A DNA stretch of 64,000 bases from Bilabrum cf. latius (GCA_965178125.1 OZ237736.1:558001-622000); one strand, 5' to 3'. Shown: positions 38,801 to 52,203, counted from the first letter of the stretch. The notes: generated by a model from the letters alone, not told the origin. A program made the numbers and translations.

Positions 38801-41800
38801 CCGGACCAGCTTGTCGAAGGCGTTTGCTTTGATTCCCTTTTACCTTGCCGCTGACGTGGTCTACCGCCATACCTCTGCCATGATGTTCGGGCTGGAGCTG
38901 AGCGACCAGTTCGCTGACGGTTACGAGGAGCAGATTAGGATTGTCTTGAACCCAGGGGCCATGCCAATTCCTGCCCAGAAAGGGGTAAGGGTGAAGGCTT
39001 TCGTGATTGCCTCGGATAAAGCGACCGCTGACCTGGTCGGGCTGGGGCACGCTCGTGCCAAGAAGGACACCATCTCAGCGTCGGCGAACAAATCGCTGCA
39101 GGAGCTAAGGAAGAAACTCGAGTACATCAAGGAGCAGCTGACGTCAAACAAAACCTTCAGAAAGAAGGTCAAACGTGTTCGGCGTAAGTCCCATGGCATG
39201 GGATCTCTTCAAGTTCTTGATCAGTCGAAGCTGGATGTCGCGGCACTCCAGGCACTTGGCGGCGGCGGACCCAATTTGCCGCCAGGGTACCGCATGCGGT
39301 CTGCAGGTGGCTCAAAGGAGTACAGCGGGCTACCGGCCAAGGAGTTAAGTACAGAGCAGAGCGGGACGAAGTCGGCTAGGCTGGAGTCGTCTGACACTCC
39401 AACAGTTCCCGGTCCCGCCGCGATCTCTCCAACGAGATCCAGGGTCGTTAAACTCAAAAAGCTTGACTCGTCTGCTGAGGTACCTGACCAGCCATTCCGC
39501 CCCCCGATGACTGTCGCAGCCATGGACGCTCACCAGAGGGAGCTGCTGGGGCGCAGGTCTCAGCAGCAGGGCACCGCATCGTTGCGACGAGGCTCCGGAA
39601 GCGGCATCGTGGCGCGGCAGCCGTTCACAACCACGAACCGAGACGGGGCCGGCGCGATGGATAGGGCAGCTGGCAGAACCAGTACGTTTGGATTCAATAC
39701 CGCGCAAGCCGAGTTTGGACCAGGCGCCTCGGTTCAAGCTGCCGGTTCATCGGAGGGTGAAGGTCAAGGAGGAGGCAAACAGTTCAAGTTCGGCAGCGGG
39801 AGCGAGAAAGCGGTTGATATTACGGACAAACCCATCGCAGGAACAGCCGACAGCAAGTCTGCGGCCAAACCGAGGCTTTCAGTTGATGTAGATGTGTCTG
39901 ACAGTGTTCCAGTCGCAGCAAGTAGCCTCGGCGAGGACAGGCCGCCGGCCACAGCCACTGGACATGCTGGATCTGGAAGTGACGAGAATGCAGCTTTGTT
40001 GCCCGGTGCGGTGCCCAGCAACGGGTCTATCGAAGGTGAAATCGAGACCGGAGGAGAGTCTCTGCATCTAACCAGCCCGGCAGGCCAGCGGATTGATGGC
40101 GAAGTCGTTACGCCCGCTGGTGACTCCCTGGAGCTGTCGGTTGAAATGGAACCCCACAAGAAGATTCCTGCGCCTGTTTCTGGTGCTGAAGCGCCTGATG
40201 GTAGTGTAGAACAGGAAAATGCCAGTGCAAGAGAAGGCCAGGGCCCGCAATTGCACATCAAGCGCCGGTCGAGGGTGTCAGTTGTTGCTCTCGGGGTCGA
40301 CTCGGACGAGAGTGAATCTGGCTCAGGCTCCGGTTCTGACGGTCTGGATGAGACGGACTCTGGTCCTATCGCACAGGCCCAGAGACTCAAAAACAAGGGC
40401 ATCAGCAATGCGAGCCCGATGCCTGCAGATGCTGCTTCCAATCGAGAGATTCCGGAGGCTTCCGGCGGTGCAACCGTCGCCCCAGAGAAGTTGCAGAAAG
40501 CAATGGTTAGAACATCTACTGCGAGCGGGGGTGGAAGTGCGGCTGGAGTGAAGTCTTCCACGACAGGTCCAGCATCTTCTGTCGCCCCGTCAGATGCAAG
40601 AGCCCTTCGCGCGGAGCTCGTTCAGGTGAAGGACATTGTGGTCTCATCGAGCGGCTCGGGTGCGTCGGAACGGGAGGCCCACTCAGGAGATACAAACCTG
40701 TCTGGCGAGTCACCACATGATTCGTTCCGCTTGCAACGTGCTTCGGGCAGGCCAAACGCACAGCATCCTTCGAGACCTTGCCGTCCTGGCACTACATCAG
40801 CTGGTAGAGCTTTGCTCCGTCAACACGGCGCATCGCACCGGTCGACCAGTTCCCCGCGCCCTCCTCGCCGTCTGGTGGCGGACCACCCTCCACTTGTAGC
40901 CAAGTACAACTCCGATGATGACATGGGCATTCGCATCGCCGCTTTTAGGCTAGACAACATTGTGGCGAGGCTGAAGCCAGAGGGCAAGCGACTCGCTCGA
41001 ATGGCCGATGACTTCGCCCCGGTAGCCACTAGGACACCTCCGCGGCGCAGACCCCCAAGCGGCCGGAAAGCCAAGCCGGCCAGACCAGTGCCACCAGGAG
41101 GATTCCGGTCTAGCGTTCGGGCGGAGGCGGGGAGTATGTAGAAAGTGCCTTCGAAGAGCAGCATGCGACGTAGCAGCGTCTCGGGAACTGGGATCGAGCG
41201 TCGAACTGGCATGCGGCAGAGACGCCTGTCTTGGGACCCAAACCTTGACCGTTCAGGTGCGAGACTTCTGCAAGAAAGCGTTGGGTTTGCTGGATCGAGC
41301 CAAGAGGATGATGGCGGTGTGCATCACCAAGCCTTGCAGCCTGCTGCCGGAAGCAGAGGTGCCGCTGTCCGGCGCAGCGTGTCCGCCGAGGAGCATGGCG
41401 TCACCGAACCATCTAAACCCGGTTTTGTCGGCGACAAGGAGTCATCAGGGCCGTCTCACGCTCTATCGTCTTCCATGGGGCAGTCAGGCACAACGATCGG
41501 CAGCAGCATATCCAGGCATCGCTCGAAGGCAACTCCACGGGAACTGCAATCGCCTCAGCCCGCTGGTGGGCTTGCGCTCACACCTCACATCGGGCCCTCG
41601 AAGTCCCTGTCGGCAAGCTCTGCTTGGCTAGATGCTGTCCTTGAGAAGCCACAGGACAGATAGAAGCGAGGGAGGGAGACGATGGACCTTTGGACAACCC
41701 AAGGCATTGCGTCCGCTCACCACGGCCTCGGGTTCGTGGAGAAGGCCTTGCCCGAGCAGCTGTGGGTGCAGCACTTCGTTGAGAAGGCAAAGCGATTAAA

Positions 41801-44800
41801 TAAGGTGCCTGCCATGCTTCGTGCAGAGTTGGGTGACAAAGAGGCGAGGCTTCGCCAGAGGCGGCAATCCGACCAGGCCTTACAGGTGGTGTTTGCAGAC
41901 TCCCAGTTCGGCATGCGCAGCACAGCAGGAGGCGGATCCGACATGGGAAGCCCGAAGAAGTCTGCCCATGGCATGTTTGCGGATCAATTTGGTGGCGTTC
42001 AGCACCGCGAGCAGGAGGCACTTGCGATCGCCTCGGCCGCTGCTGGCTATGAGAGGGGCCAAGCGGCTTGCACGACCGAGGACGTGCTGCATGGCGCCGC
42101 CAGATTTTTCAAGAGGAGGGCAAGCCCAATCGTGACGAGCCGACTGACGGGCCTGCTGTCTCAGGGCCCACCCGCTGCAAGCAAATCCTCGGGCGATGTA
42201 CTGGCTCGCAGACACGCCACCACTGCAGCCACTTCGCTGCCTGCAGGTGGATCACAGCCCGACCAGCGGCCTCGGTCCCTGTCTGGGAGCTTGGCAGGAC
42301 CATCTCCTAGCTTTCGCATGATGCAATGGGCCAATGCTGGCAAGGCTCACAAGCAGGAAAGACCAGTCACTGACTCTATCGGGTACGGCGTGGGCGTGTC
42401 GCCTGCTGCGGTGCATTCGTCAAAGAGTTCATCATGGGGAGCCAAGCCACCACTCCCCGGGTCTGCATCGAAGCCTAAAGCTTCCAATTCGTCAGCTCGT
42501 GGTCTCGCAGCCATTCGTGCAGTTGGTCGCAAGGCTGCCATGATGTCCTCCGTTAACCAGGCCATTTCAGAGCCTGCTCGATGGCGGAGGCGGTACTATT
42601 TGCGGCAGGTACCCATTAAGCTGCACGCAGCCACCATGTTCTCTGTGCGCAACAAGAAAGGATTCGAAGGCCACGTGATCATCTCCGGCAGCGTCAATAA
42701 TCTGCTGCACATCATCAAGCCCTTGCGCAGCAGGATCCTCTCGAGGTGCGTCCCTATCGTGCTGCTGCATGCTCAAGCCCCCACTGATGTAGACTGGAAG
42801 CGCATCTCCGCATTCCAAGAGGTGTACTTTGTCCAAGGCAGCCCTCTCTCTGAGGAAGCGCTTGGTCGGGCTGGAATCCGCACCGCTGCGTGCGCCATCG
42901 TGTTGTCTGGCAGAGACTCTGGCGTGCTGGGTCGTGCTGCAGCCACGTAGATCGAGCACACGGATGCAACGACAGGGGTGACGACCACCCAGGGCGGTCT
43001 TGTGGACAAGGTTACTCTGATTGACTCTGAGGCGCTTTTCTATGCGCAAGCCATGCTTCGCATGCAGCCGCAGCTGACCACAGTCGTTGAGCTCATCAAG
43101 TTCTCGAACAGCGTGTTTCTCAAGCCAGACGTGCAGGCGTTCAGGCATCTCGCGGACGACTCGCAGACTAGCAGTTCCCCGATGTTTGCATCCGGGTCAA
43201 TTTTTAGCCCAGTGCTGCTAGACGTGCTGCTGTGTCAGTCGTTTTTCAACCCCCCTATCGTGGTGATCCTCGAAATGCTTGTGCTCGGAGCAGAGGGGTC
43301 TACTGGCAGGCGGACTGGCACCGCGGACACTATTAGGGGTATGTCAACCATGAGAGGTGGCGGTGCCATGTCGACCCGTGTGTTCAAGGGCAAGTATGCC
43401 ACCTCTGCCAGAAAGAGCATGGGTGGGGCAGCGTCTGGGACCGACTACTCTGGTACAGAGAAGCCCCCACAGCTGGTGGACACGTCCTCATTCGAGATGG
43501 TCAAAACCAGCAGTGTGCAGTCAGTGGCTGGTACTCCGGCGATTCCAAAGTAGACCCTGAAGCGTGGCGACAGCAAGCTACGAGGTGTCCGGGCGACGCG
43601 CAGCGGAGAGCTAAGGCCACCGCCTGCCCCCGAGTCTCCGTCTCTTCCGTCCAAGAAGCTGAATGGGTCCCTCTCTCAGCTTGGAGGCGGATCTGATGAG
43701 GATGCTCCGGCTGGTGATATTGGCGGCTCAGGGATTCAGATCGCCGGGCAGAACGTGAATGAAAAAGCCCTGAAGCGCTTGGGGCTGTCGAAGGAGACTA
43801 CAGAGGCTGGTGGCAGCATCGAGATGTCTGACATTGGTTCTGCAGATGAAAACAGCAAGAAGAAGAAGAACTAGGGTAAGAGGCGCGGAAGCATCCTGGG
43901 CAGCTTCCTTCCTGGGTTCAACCCTGATTCGGACGACGAGAACGAGGGACTGCTTGGAGATGATGACCAGGACAAGGAGCGGCGGCGCAAGCACAAAATG
44001 AATCGCAGACGAAGGCGGGCCAAGCGTCGCGCGAAGATGCAGGCGATGCAGGCTGCTGGCAACGTGAACGCGATCGAATTGAGCTCATCGTCAAGTGAGA
44101 CTGACGAGGATGCAAGCAGTGGGAAGGACAGCTACTCTAGCGCAGATGAGGTCAACAGCGCGACGGTGATGAGATCAAAGAAATCAAGGCAGGAGATGCT
44201 TGGCCTTAACGCACCGAGTCCGCTCGCTGGTTTATCGGACGCCCGCATCCCAGCGAGACCTTCTGAGTTGGTGCCAGTCGGGGAGTCAATGGACAGGAAA
44301 GCAGCCCACATGCGCTGGTCAGAGCAGAAAGGTATCATTGACGACATTGTCAGCGCGTCTCATATGTCTGGAATGGGCAACACGACGGAGACTGGAACCC
44401 ATTCGCGCAGCACTCGGCTAGATACGCATCAAAGCTCGACGGATCCCTCCGCCGCTGCACCTCAACCTTTTGATATGAAACCGAAGTTCAGCAGCTCTCA
44501 CACGGCCACGTCTGCGGACGTGCGGACCTCGGATACAGCTGCTGCAGCGGCATTTTCTACAAGCGGCATTGCGTCATCTCAACCGGCATCGGTCCCGCGC
44601 GCTGGGAGCTAGCGCACGAAGAAGAAGTCTAGCAGGCATCGCCGTTCAAGCAAGAAGGGATACGTGCACAAGATCTCTCACGATGCAGACGGGATGTACA
44701 CAGGCAAGTACGAGGATGAGAGTGAGGAGGAGGAGTCGTACAAGGACAAGAGCACGCTCGGCAAGCTGCTGAAGCGGGTGCGACGCAGCCGAGTGATGAA

Positions 44801-45083
44801 CATTCCCGTGCCCCCGCGCTTTTACAACAAACCGTACCACATGCTCACGTCGTACATGCTTAGGGAGCTGCAGATTGTCCCGCTCGGTTTGTACAGGGGA
44901 GTGTATCGCAGGCACGGGATCGTTTCAGCAGGCAACGACCACCCATACGTGGTCACAAATCCGGACCCTCAATGCGAGATCACTTCCGCTGATGGCGTCT
45001 ACGCACTGGGTCCCATCAAGGATCTTCAGACGATGAAGGCATCTGTCGTCGAGAAGCAGTCTCGGGCCATGGGTGGTCGTTGA
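35893..45083 (+). CDS. Giant Slo/BK-like voltage-gated K+ channel with two RCK domains
   Basis: 3,029 residues: exon 1 35893-37701, exon 2 37803-45083 (TGA), with eleven TAGs read as Gln (36421, 36460, 36796, 37609, 38754, 41139, 41661, 42948, 43551, 43872, 44610). The N-terminus is about 470 cytosolic residues with an EF-hand-like stretch (residues 420-450, degenerate). S1-S3 span about 478-570. S4 has five Arg at every third position (ARVFRVLRIIRLYR, 588-600). S5 is followed by a pore with TVGYGD (662-667) and S6. RCK1 (about 720-1060) contains the BK-like IEGGDRLED...EIYRTSLS. A polar linker of about 1,140 residues precedes RCK2 (about 2200-2430) and a C-terminal block (about 2922-3029) with VVTNPDPQCEI. 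BK channels couple voltage and Ca2+ to K+ efflux. Animal BK proteins are about 1,100-1,200 residues; the excess here is disordered sequence. Confidence 0.93.
37702..37802 (+). other. Intron in K+ channel gene
   Basis: 101 nt, phase 0; donor GTGAGA, acceptor CCTTCGCAG after a pyrimidine-rich run. It joins S4 to the S4-S5 linker. Unspliced reading hits TGA at 37817-37819. Confidence 0.9.
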
Positions 45084-45289
45084 AGTTGAACGGGCTTGGA
45101 GGCCTGGCCGCAGGTAGGTAGGCTGTCGCCTGGGTGGTTCATCCTGCCAGATGTAATGTGATCATACTTGTATTTTAATCAGATTCGGGGTCTCCTGTAG
45201 TCGCCAGGGTGCCTCACCATACTATCCACCCATGTCCCGGGTTTACACAACCATGGCTGGTCTGATCCATTGAGTGTCCGTGTGCAACG

Positions 45290-47791
45290 TCATACACCTA
45301 CTTCGCACACCCCTACGTGGACAGGAAGCAGACCGTCTGCTAGTGACCAATCTGTTTGTATACTTTGCTATCCCAGCCTGAGATTTCTCGCTTCTCTGAC
45401 GTCGGGTGGCTGGGCATGCACGTGTAGCAGGGCGAAGGCTGAACCGGCGCCCCAGATGGGCAGACCACATTCTCTAGCCTCCTTGACGTACAACGCGTCG
45501 ATTGCCGGGGTTCCTAGCGGCACATTGCCCACCTTGTCTTTTAAGCATGAGAAACCGTGCTTCCACCTGTCTCGTCTGCCTGGCACTGCCCAGCCATCCT
45601 GCGAGTCCGCCCGGGGCACAAGCGGTGTGGTTGTCGCCAATAGCTCTGCAGCGACCATTCCCATTCCCCCTCGTGCAGAATGGTTTCCTTCATACTTTGA
45701 CATACAGCGTTGTATCATGGCCAAAACTGCGTCGCTACTAAGTGCTTGCTCGATATTATGACTCAAGTCTAGAGGGTCCTCGTAAGGCCGACGCTCAGCG
45801 ATATGGCCAAGCACTGCCTTCAGCAATGCGACAATAACGCTGACACACGGCTGCTTTGTTGTAGAAGATTTCCCTACTTCAATTGGAAGCTCTCTCCTGT
45901 GGATGGCGGCGGTTGCGTTTCCTGCAGCAACCTACGCGAGCACGCATGTCGAGTCAGGCGGCCTGCCACCTCTGGAACCTGTCTGCTTGTCCAGAAGAAT
46001 CGTGTCAGCATTGATTGTCACGACAACGTCTACTTCATCCGTAGGTATCATTGCATCAGCAGTAATTGCAGACAGTCTTCCCTTGCCAGGGTGGATGTGC
46101 ACTTGCCTGCTCGAGTAATTCGCATGGCAAGCAGCTCGCCATCGGGAGCACAATGCATCAGCAACAGCATGGATGCCATGCGCTAGTGCTAGGTCATCAT
46201 CATTTTCAGGCACAAGATAGATCATTTCTGCCACGCTTCCAATCAAATTTGCTACTGCTGCTACCCCAAGCTCCAGCAGTCGAGCTGAAACTGCAGTGCG
46301 TGACATACCCCTGTCACCAGTAGGTGGCAGAGCATCCTGGGGCCAGAACGGCTGCAGTAGAATACCGACTGTAGGTGCACGCACGACCCCGAGCGCGACC
46401 TATGGTTCTGCTGGTTGCATAGATGAACTCTTAGCGGCAACCTCTGTTGCAGAAATCATGGTGTAGTATCCGAAATGCAGCCTGCTGGATGCACGCTCGC
46501 TGCCGGCGCTTTGGCCGAACGCGGCGGTAAGTGAGCTGGCTGATAGCGGTAGGTACATGCCAAATAGCCTACATAGCGATATCCATCTAGAATCCCTCCA
46601 CTGTACAAAAGCCTCTTTAAAGTGTTGCGTTGCCACACTGGATGCAATCCGGGCTCGCAGTGCGTGGTCCTTGTCACTCGGCTGGATGCCAGAGACAGGG
46701 CTAGTCGCTGAATACGCCACCGCCGCAGCAGTTGCAACAATAGCGACTCGATATGGACGGAACTCATAGGTATTGCAGCAGGACGGGTCGTCTCCAGTGC
46801 ACGCACTTACCTTATGGCCAGGCAGTCTGCAGCCAGACATCGACATCGAACTGTTCCAAGTGGCGACCATCGAGCGAGTAGCGCCTCGCTAACTGTCAGC
46901 AGCTGACAAGTGGATCAACCGAGGGCTCCAATTGATGATGCAATCTAATGCAGTGTCGAGACTGTGCCTTGCCTGTGAAATCCTGACATAATTGTATACC
47001 GCAGAGTCTAGTCGACGACGAAGCTCGAGCGGCCGCGGCGTAGGCTCCGCTTCCGAGACAGCAGGAGCCTGGTTGCTTGTTGACATAGCCGCATCAACCG
47101 CAGCAGCCGCCGCAAGCTCGTACATTGCATGCGCGTGCTCACCATGTCCCGAAAGGCGAAGGGCGGCCGCTACTATGGTGCAAGCCTCGCTGCTCTGCCC
47201 AACCCGGTGCTGTCGTAGCAAGCCTACCGCCACTGATGGCTACATATCCGCTATTGTGACCATAGATTTTAACGTCGGAGCGCCCCAACTGCTCGTCGAA
47301 AGCCCAGAGGAAAGCGCCGACATGAAGGTAGATACTCTTTTTCGTAGAGTTGGAAATGTGGCGGTAGAATGCTTCGATAAGGCATTGTGCAACGAGGCTA
47401 GATGAGCTGCGGACAGATAAACTACCAAATGATTGCAGTGTGTGGACTGAAATTTTAAAAAAAGAATGATGCTGCCAGTACTAGTAGCTTACCAATAGGT
47501 GCGCAAGCCTGTCTCCAAGCGAGGCAAAACTGCCCCCTAGAATGATATTCTTCAATTTTTCGCTACGAACCGCGCCGAGCAAAGGAAGTAAAGTATGCTC
47601 TCATTGCTTTGCAGTCGTGGTTGGAGGCTGTGCAGGATTCCACACGTGAGGCTTCCGGGCAGCAGTATTGCAGGCCAAATGCGGAGCCCTCAACAAAATG
47701 CTTTGGTTCGGAGGAGTCATCAAATACTATGGACCCGATTGCTATAGATAAGAGCCCCACAGATATCACTGCATGCATTCAATCCGGACAT
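45290..47791 (-). CDS. Large helical protein of unknown function
   Basis: The main frame runs from 47446 to TGA 45292-45290 with TAG as Gln at 47240, 46889, 46400, 45932 and 45368. An upstream exon (47599-47493) joins through a 46-nt intron with a good acceptor (poly-T, TTTCAG). A tentative first exon (47791-47770) starts with ATG 47791. Total about 761 residues. The sequence is mostly amphipathic helix, with TPR- or HEAT-like character (for example residues AHAMYELAAAAAVDAAM), no signal peptide and no recognised family. The 5' exon structure is uncertain. The gene is divergent from the 47883 gene and converges on the K+ channel gene with 206 bp between stops. Confidence 0.6.
47447..47492 (-). 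other. Putative short intron (46 nt)
   Basis: Donor GTAAGC; acceptor TTTTTTTAAAATTTCAG. It is needed to connect the upstream helical segment to the long frame. Without it, reading ends within about 100 codons. Confidence 0.55.
47600..47769 (-). other. Tentative first intron (170 nt)
   Basis: Donor GTGATA, acceptor AATGAG with a weak pyrimidine tract. It is proposed only because it links an ATG in correct phase. It is longer than the other introns here, so low confidence. Confidence 0.3.
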
Positions 47792-47882
47792 TCGAATGAT
47801 TTGTTTGTGCTCAAGTGCAAGCGGAACCAGCATTGCGCGGCGCCATTAATCGTGTGTGGATTCATTCTTGCTGCTCCGCGCG

Positions 47883-48740
47883 ATGGCTTTCTATGACTTG
47901 CGTCCAGGGCAAGACAGGGAGCCGCCTGTAAGTGCCAATACAGACTTCGCTGACCCGACGTCGGTGGAGAGTCTCCCGGCTCTACCAAAGGTTGCGATTC
48001 CGGCACTTGATATTCCCACCAGTTCTGCGTTGATTGTTGCTCAAGGCGATGCTGGCATAGTTGCGAGATCGTACCTAGGGCTGCATCTGTCCAAAAAATA
48101 GGATGCAGCCACGGTTCGAGCCGGAGATGCGGGTAGCTTGTATGTTGTCCGCATCCCGGAACGTGTAGGCTCTTCATGTTGTTTGCTCGCTACAGACCCC
48201 AAGGATGGCACTAAATTTGCGCAAAGACTTATCAATTCAGCTATCAGTAGCTATAAGGTTGGGTCCATAGCTGCTTTGGTTGCAGTCCATGGAGAAAGGG
48301 CCGAGAAGCCCGAACTTTGCCGTCTCAGCGTCGGTGACTTGGGCGGGCTTGACGATCGTATCGCTGAGGTCGCTCGCTTGCCAGCGGGAGATTCGTTCGG
48401 GGGAATTGCTGCAGCTGCGTTGGTGGCACCACTGTCGGAGGAGTTCGATTCGGGGGCGGGAGACGGTTCTGCAGCGACAGGGGGGGCTGGCACATCTACT
48501 AGTAGTACTAGGAAGTCGATTCGTAGTACTCGGAGGCATGCGTTCGTGGTGTCCAGACCGGACAGAGCGGCAGCGGATGCAGTGGATCAACTAGCCACAG
48601 CCTTACAGCTGGCATTGCGGAGTGTTAACTGCGATGATCTCTTTCCCACAGACGAGAAGGAATTGGCCTCTCGGCGTGAGCACGCAGTGCGGCAGCTGCG
48701 CAGGTCAGCTGGCCCCACCTATGGCCTCCTATACCTATGA
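47883..48740 (+). CDS. Hypothetical 285-residue protein
   Basis: ATG 47883 to TGA 48738-48740, with one in-frame TAG (48099-48101) read as Gln. It has an N-terminal half of mixed alpha/beta character (SSALIVAQGDAGIVARSYLG; SIAALVAVHGERA), a Gly/Ser/Thr-rich low-complexity insert (about residues 185-215) and a helical C-terminus. No signal peptide or motif was recognised. The ATG is 91 bp from the tentative start of the divergent helical-protein gene. It converges on the HGSNAT-like gene, with 233 bp between stops. Confidence 0.7.
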
Positions 48741-48973
48741 CGGACGGCGGCCGATTCGCGGCCATGCTCTTTACGATTGAAAGACTAGATATGAATGGTG
48801 ATTGCAGTATAAGCGCACTTTGCAGGCATCATGATTCCACGGCATCCAGGACCCACCTGGAGGCCACGGCTATCCAAAGGCCACCACATCGACTGTTCCT
48901 GCGACTGCGACTGCGAATCACCATCTCCCGGACCCTCCGCCCATTCAACTAGGAGGCTCGCATCGAAGCACTA

Positions 48974-51900
48974 TCAAAGTCGAACGAACCATCGCTACCG
49001 GTGCATGTACCACCCAATCACCATCCAGCACATGACACCGATGATGTTGGCAGCCAGAGCCTCTGAATGCGACCTGAAGCCGTCTGGATACTCCGTCGGC
49101 AAAGCCATCGTGATGGTAAAGGGGAAGAACTGCTAGAAAATCTCCGATCCCGCGTAGATCACGATCGAGTTCTGGCCCAAATACGTGAAGGGCGCCCCCC
49201 TCCAGAGCTGGAAGTAGTCGCACACCAGCCAAAGAAGCCCGAGGGACATGAACGCCACGCCAGCCATCACAAAAATGAACGAGGGCGACCACACGTTCTT
49301 GCAAAGAGGCAGTGCACCCCCGAACTGGGCACCGCCGGCCAGCGCTGTGCCCACGCCTCCGATGATCGCGCCCCAAACCGCCAGACGCAGCACCAGCTCC
49401 CACAGCCCGCGGCCCTGGTCCTCCTCCTCGGGGTGAAGGATAGTGTCAGAGGCAGCTTGGGCTGTGGCTGACTTGGTAGGCCGGTGCGCGATCAGAATTC
49501 TGCCGGCTTGCAGACCAACCCAAGCCATCACCACCGCCATGCAAGCTCCCAGCAGTCCCTCGGGATCGTACACCGGACAGAAGTACGTGTCTGCGCAGGT
49601 CGCCGCCGAGACCGGCTCGTTGCCCGGTGCAGGGCCAGTGTTGTGGTACACGTGCCGAGGTCCAAAAATAAGCATGTCTACAGCGCGGTGCACGCCACCG
49701 GAGCAGTTGAAGTACTGGGCATCCTCAGAGAGCCCACCAGCTCCAATGTACCCGACTGGACAATCCTTCATCCCCTCGAGCACGCCCCTGCTCTCGGTGC
49801 CTTCGGCTGCTGCCTTGTATACATCGCTCGGTGCCACCAGCTGCTACACGCAGAGGTACAGCGTAAGCATTCCTGCCACGAAGAGTAGCTCGGAGGTGTA
49901 CGGCCACACGTCGCCGCACACGTAGGCGGCCCCCTGCCACCCAGCCTCCACCCTTGCTTTCTTCTCGGCCTCCTGGGCTGCCACGGCATAAGCATCACGG
50001 CCTTCCACGACGGGCGGCACGCTGCCGCTTCGAAGGTCTGCCTCCCAGCCGGCAGACGAAGACTCCCTCCCGAACGGGTCGCTGCTCGGATCGAACCCTC
50101 TAGGGCGATCAGAGCTGCCGTCCTCGTCTCCCATGAGGGGCTGCGAGAGCCCCTGGGCATTCACAGCCGTGTCTCCTCGCCGCACATCGTTGCCACGCTT
50201 CTGTGAAGAGGAACCACCAGCAGACGAAGAGCCCTCAAGCATTGCGGCCGTCTCTCCGCACCCGCCAAAGGTGCACAGCGGCATCAGGTTGTAGAGCATG
50301 CCAACGAAGAATGCTGCGATCGCAAAGTACTGCAGCACCCCGGGAACGCGCCACTCCTGCAAAGACGTGCCGTTGTTCAAAAAGAGTCCCACAGCGGCTA
50401 GCTTTGCCGCTCGCCACGCGATCTTAGTGAAGGCAGTCCAGCCCACTTTGCCCTTCCTTCGCAGCGCTGCCATGGACAGTGCCATGGAGGCACCCATGGT
50501 CCACACGAACACAGGGAACACAAGATCTGCCACGGTAAGACCGTCCCATCGGCTGTGATCGAGCCACCAGTACCCACCCCCGCCATAATTAACGAAAATC
50601 ATGATAGACAGGGCGATTCCTCGCAGGGCGTCGACACTGTGCACACGGCCAGGCTTGCTGCCAGGGGCGGGAGAGCTCCCACTGGCACCCGCAGCACCCA
50701 CGTTCAGCTCCCGTCCCGTGGAATCCTTGTATCGCCTGCCATTATCACTGCCCGCTCCGCCCCGACCGACTTCAGCAGACTGATCGTCAAGCCGACGGTC
50801 GGCAGCACCAGGCTTGGAAGGCGAGCACAGGCAGCACAAGCCGCCGCACGGCGCGCCGTCATCCCCATCACCGTCGCCCTGCTGGCAGATGGTCCGCATG
50901 GACACCGACTGGAACAAGTATGCGCACAGCAGTCCCATCACCACCCCGAGCAGACCCCAAGCGAGAGGAATCCATGTGTTGTTGCCCTTGCTGTCAGACA
51001 GCACCACCACGCCGAGCCCGATCTCCTGTCCGTTTTTGACCTCTTTCGGAGTCGGGCGCGCTTTCCAGTCGTTGTCTGGTGCTCGCACAGAGCCGTTGCG
51101 CGCGGCGGCCCCGATGACGATCGTGATGGCCTGATGTTCCTCGAATGCGACGGCCTGCCTCAGGATCACGCTAGGGTGCCCCCGCGGGATGTGGGGCTGG
51201 GCCTCCGTGTAGGAATACTCGGCAGATGCAGCAAGCACGATGGGATGCTTTGCATCTAGCCTCAGGTAGCCCTGGCCGAGGGACTGCGCCGGAGGCGCCC
51301 CCATTTCGTGCGCCGGCCAGATCGGGTCTCCCCCAACGGTGACGCCGCCGCGCTCCAGCACGGAAAGCATCGACTGGCCGGATAGCGGGAGGGCGCACTG
51401 GTAGCAGTCGCTCGAGACTGACCGAAACGCTACTGCTTTCGATGCAGGGAACGCATTCAGCACACGAACCCTCACAGTGTCCATGCCATCTCGGCTGAGC
51501 GCCAGCGAGGGATCCGACAGACCGGATTGATGCCTCCGCTTCGAGCTACCACTGGTGGCCGGTGCCAAAGAATCGCCTCCTCCGATGGAACCATCATCAT
51601 TCTCTGCGGAGCCATCGAATGCTGGCGCACCAAGGTCTGGGAGTATCAAGCACTGGGCATATCTTTGAGCTCCTGGCATTGGATCACCTGGCAGGGCTGG
51701 AAACGCGGACGGAAGCGAGGCCCGAAACACAAGGGCCCCTTGTGGTAGCCCAGGCAGCGGTGTATGTTCCTATAGCTGCGTGCAAAACACTGTCAACCTT
51801 GCGGAGCGTCCTGAATTGTCCTGCTGCGAGCTTGGTACGAAGTCAACAGGCATATCAACAGACACCTCGGATGCCTTAAACCGAACCACTGCCGAGTCAT

Positions 51901-52084
51901 TGTATAGTCTGTTATAGTCTGAGCTTGAACCGGAATGAATAGACACAACAGTTTTGCCGCCGGCTAGAATACTGAGATCTTCGCCTGCCTCGTTGATCCC
52001 TCGCACAAGCAAGTTTGTGGCTTCTGCGCGGCTCGCCGATGCTAGTGCTGTAATTGCTAACACAAGCAAGTCAGTTATTGCCAT
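48974..52084 (-). CDS. HGSNAT: HGSNAT-like membrane N-acetyltransferase (heparan-alpha-glucosaminide family)
   Basis: 1,036 residues from ATG 52084 (signal peptide MAITDLLVLAITALASASRA) to TGA 48976-48974, with TAG as Gln at 51772, 49846, 49135 and about 49002. A lumenal N-terminal domain (to about 370) is followed by a membrane segment. The catalytic core begins SVDALRGIALSIMIFVNYGG and GYWWLDHSRWDGLTVADL. The conserved active-site His is His510. Later blocks also match: CPVGYIGAGG, YDPEGLLGACMAVVMAWVGL, and the end GSEIF-Gln-QFFPF. HGSNAT carries acetyl from cytosolic acetyl-CoA to lysosomal glucosamine termini; the substrate here is unknown. It is longer than the human enzyme because of low-complexity cytosolic inserts (about 400-475 and 600-680). 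Confidence 0.92.
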
Positions 52085-52203
52085 CGGAAATATTGAAATA
52101 GTATAAGTTGTCTTGATCGGTGTGCTTGATAGGCGAGAGGAAGATCGCAAGCTTCCTTGAGCGGAACCAGTCAACTTGCAGGCGCCGCGCATGTCGACAC
52201 GGA

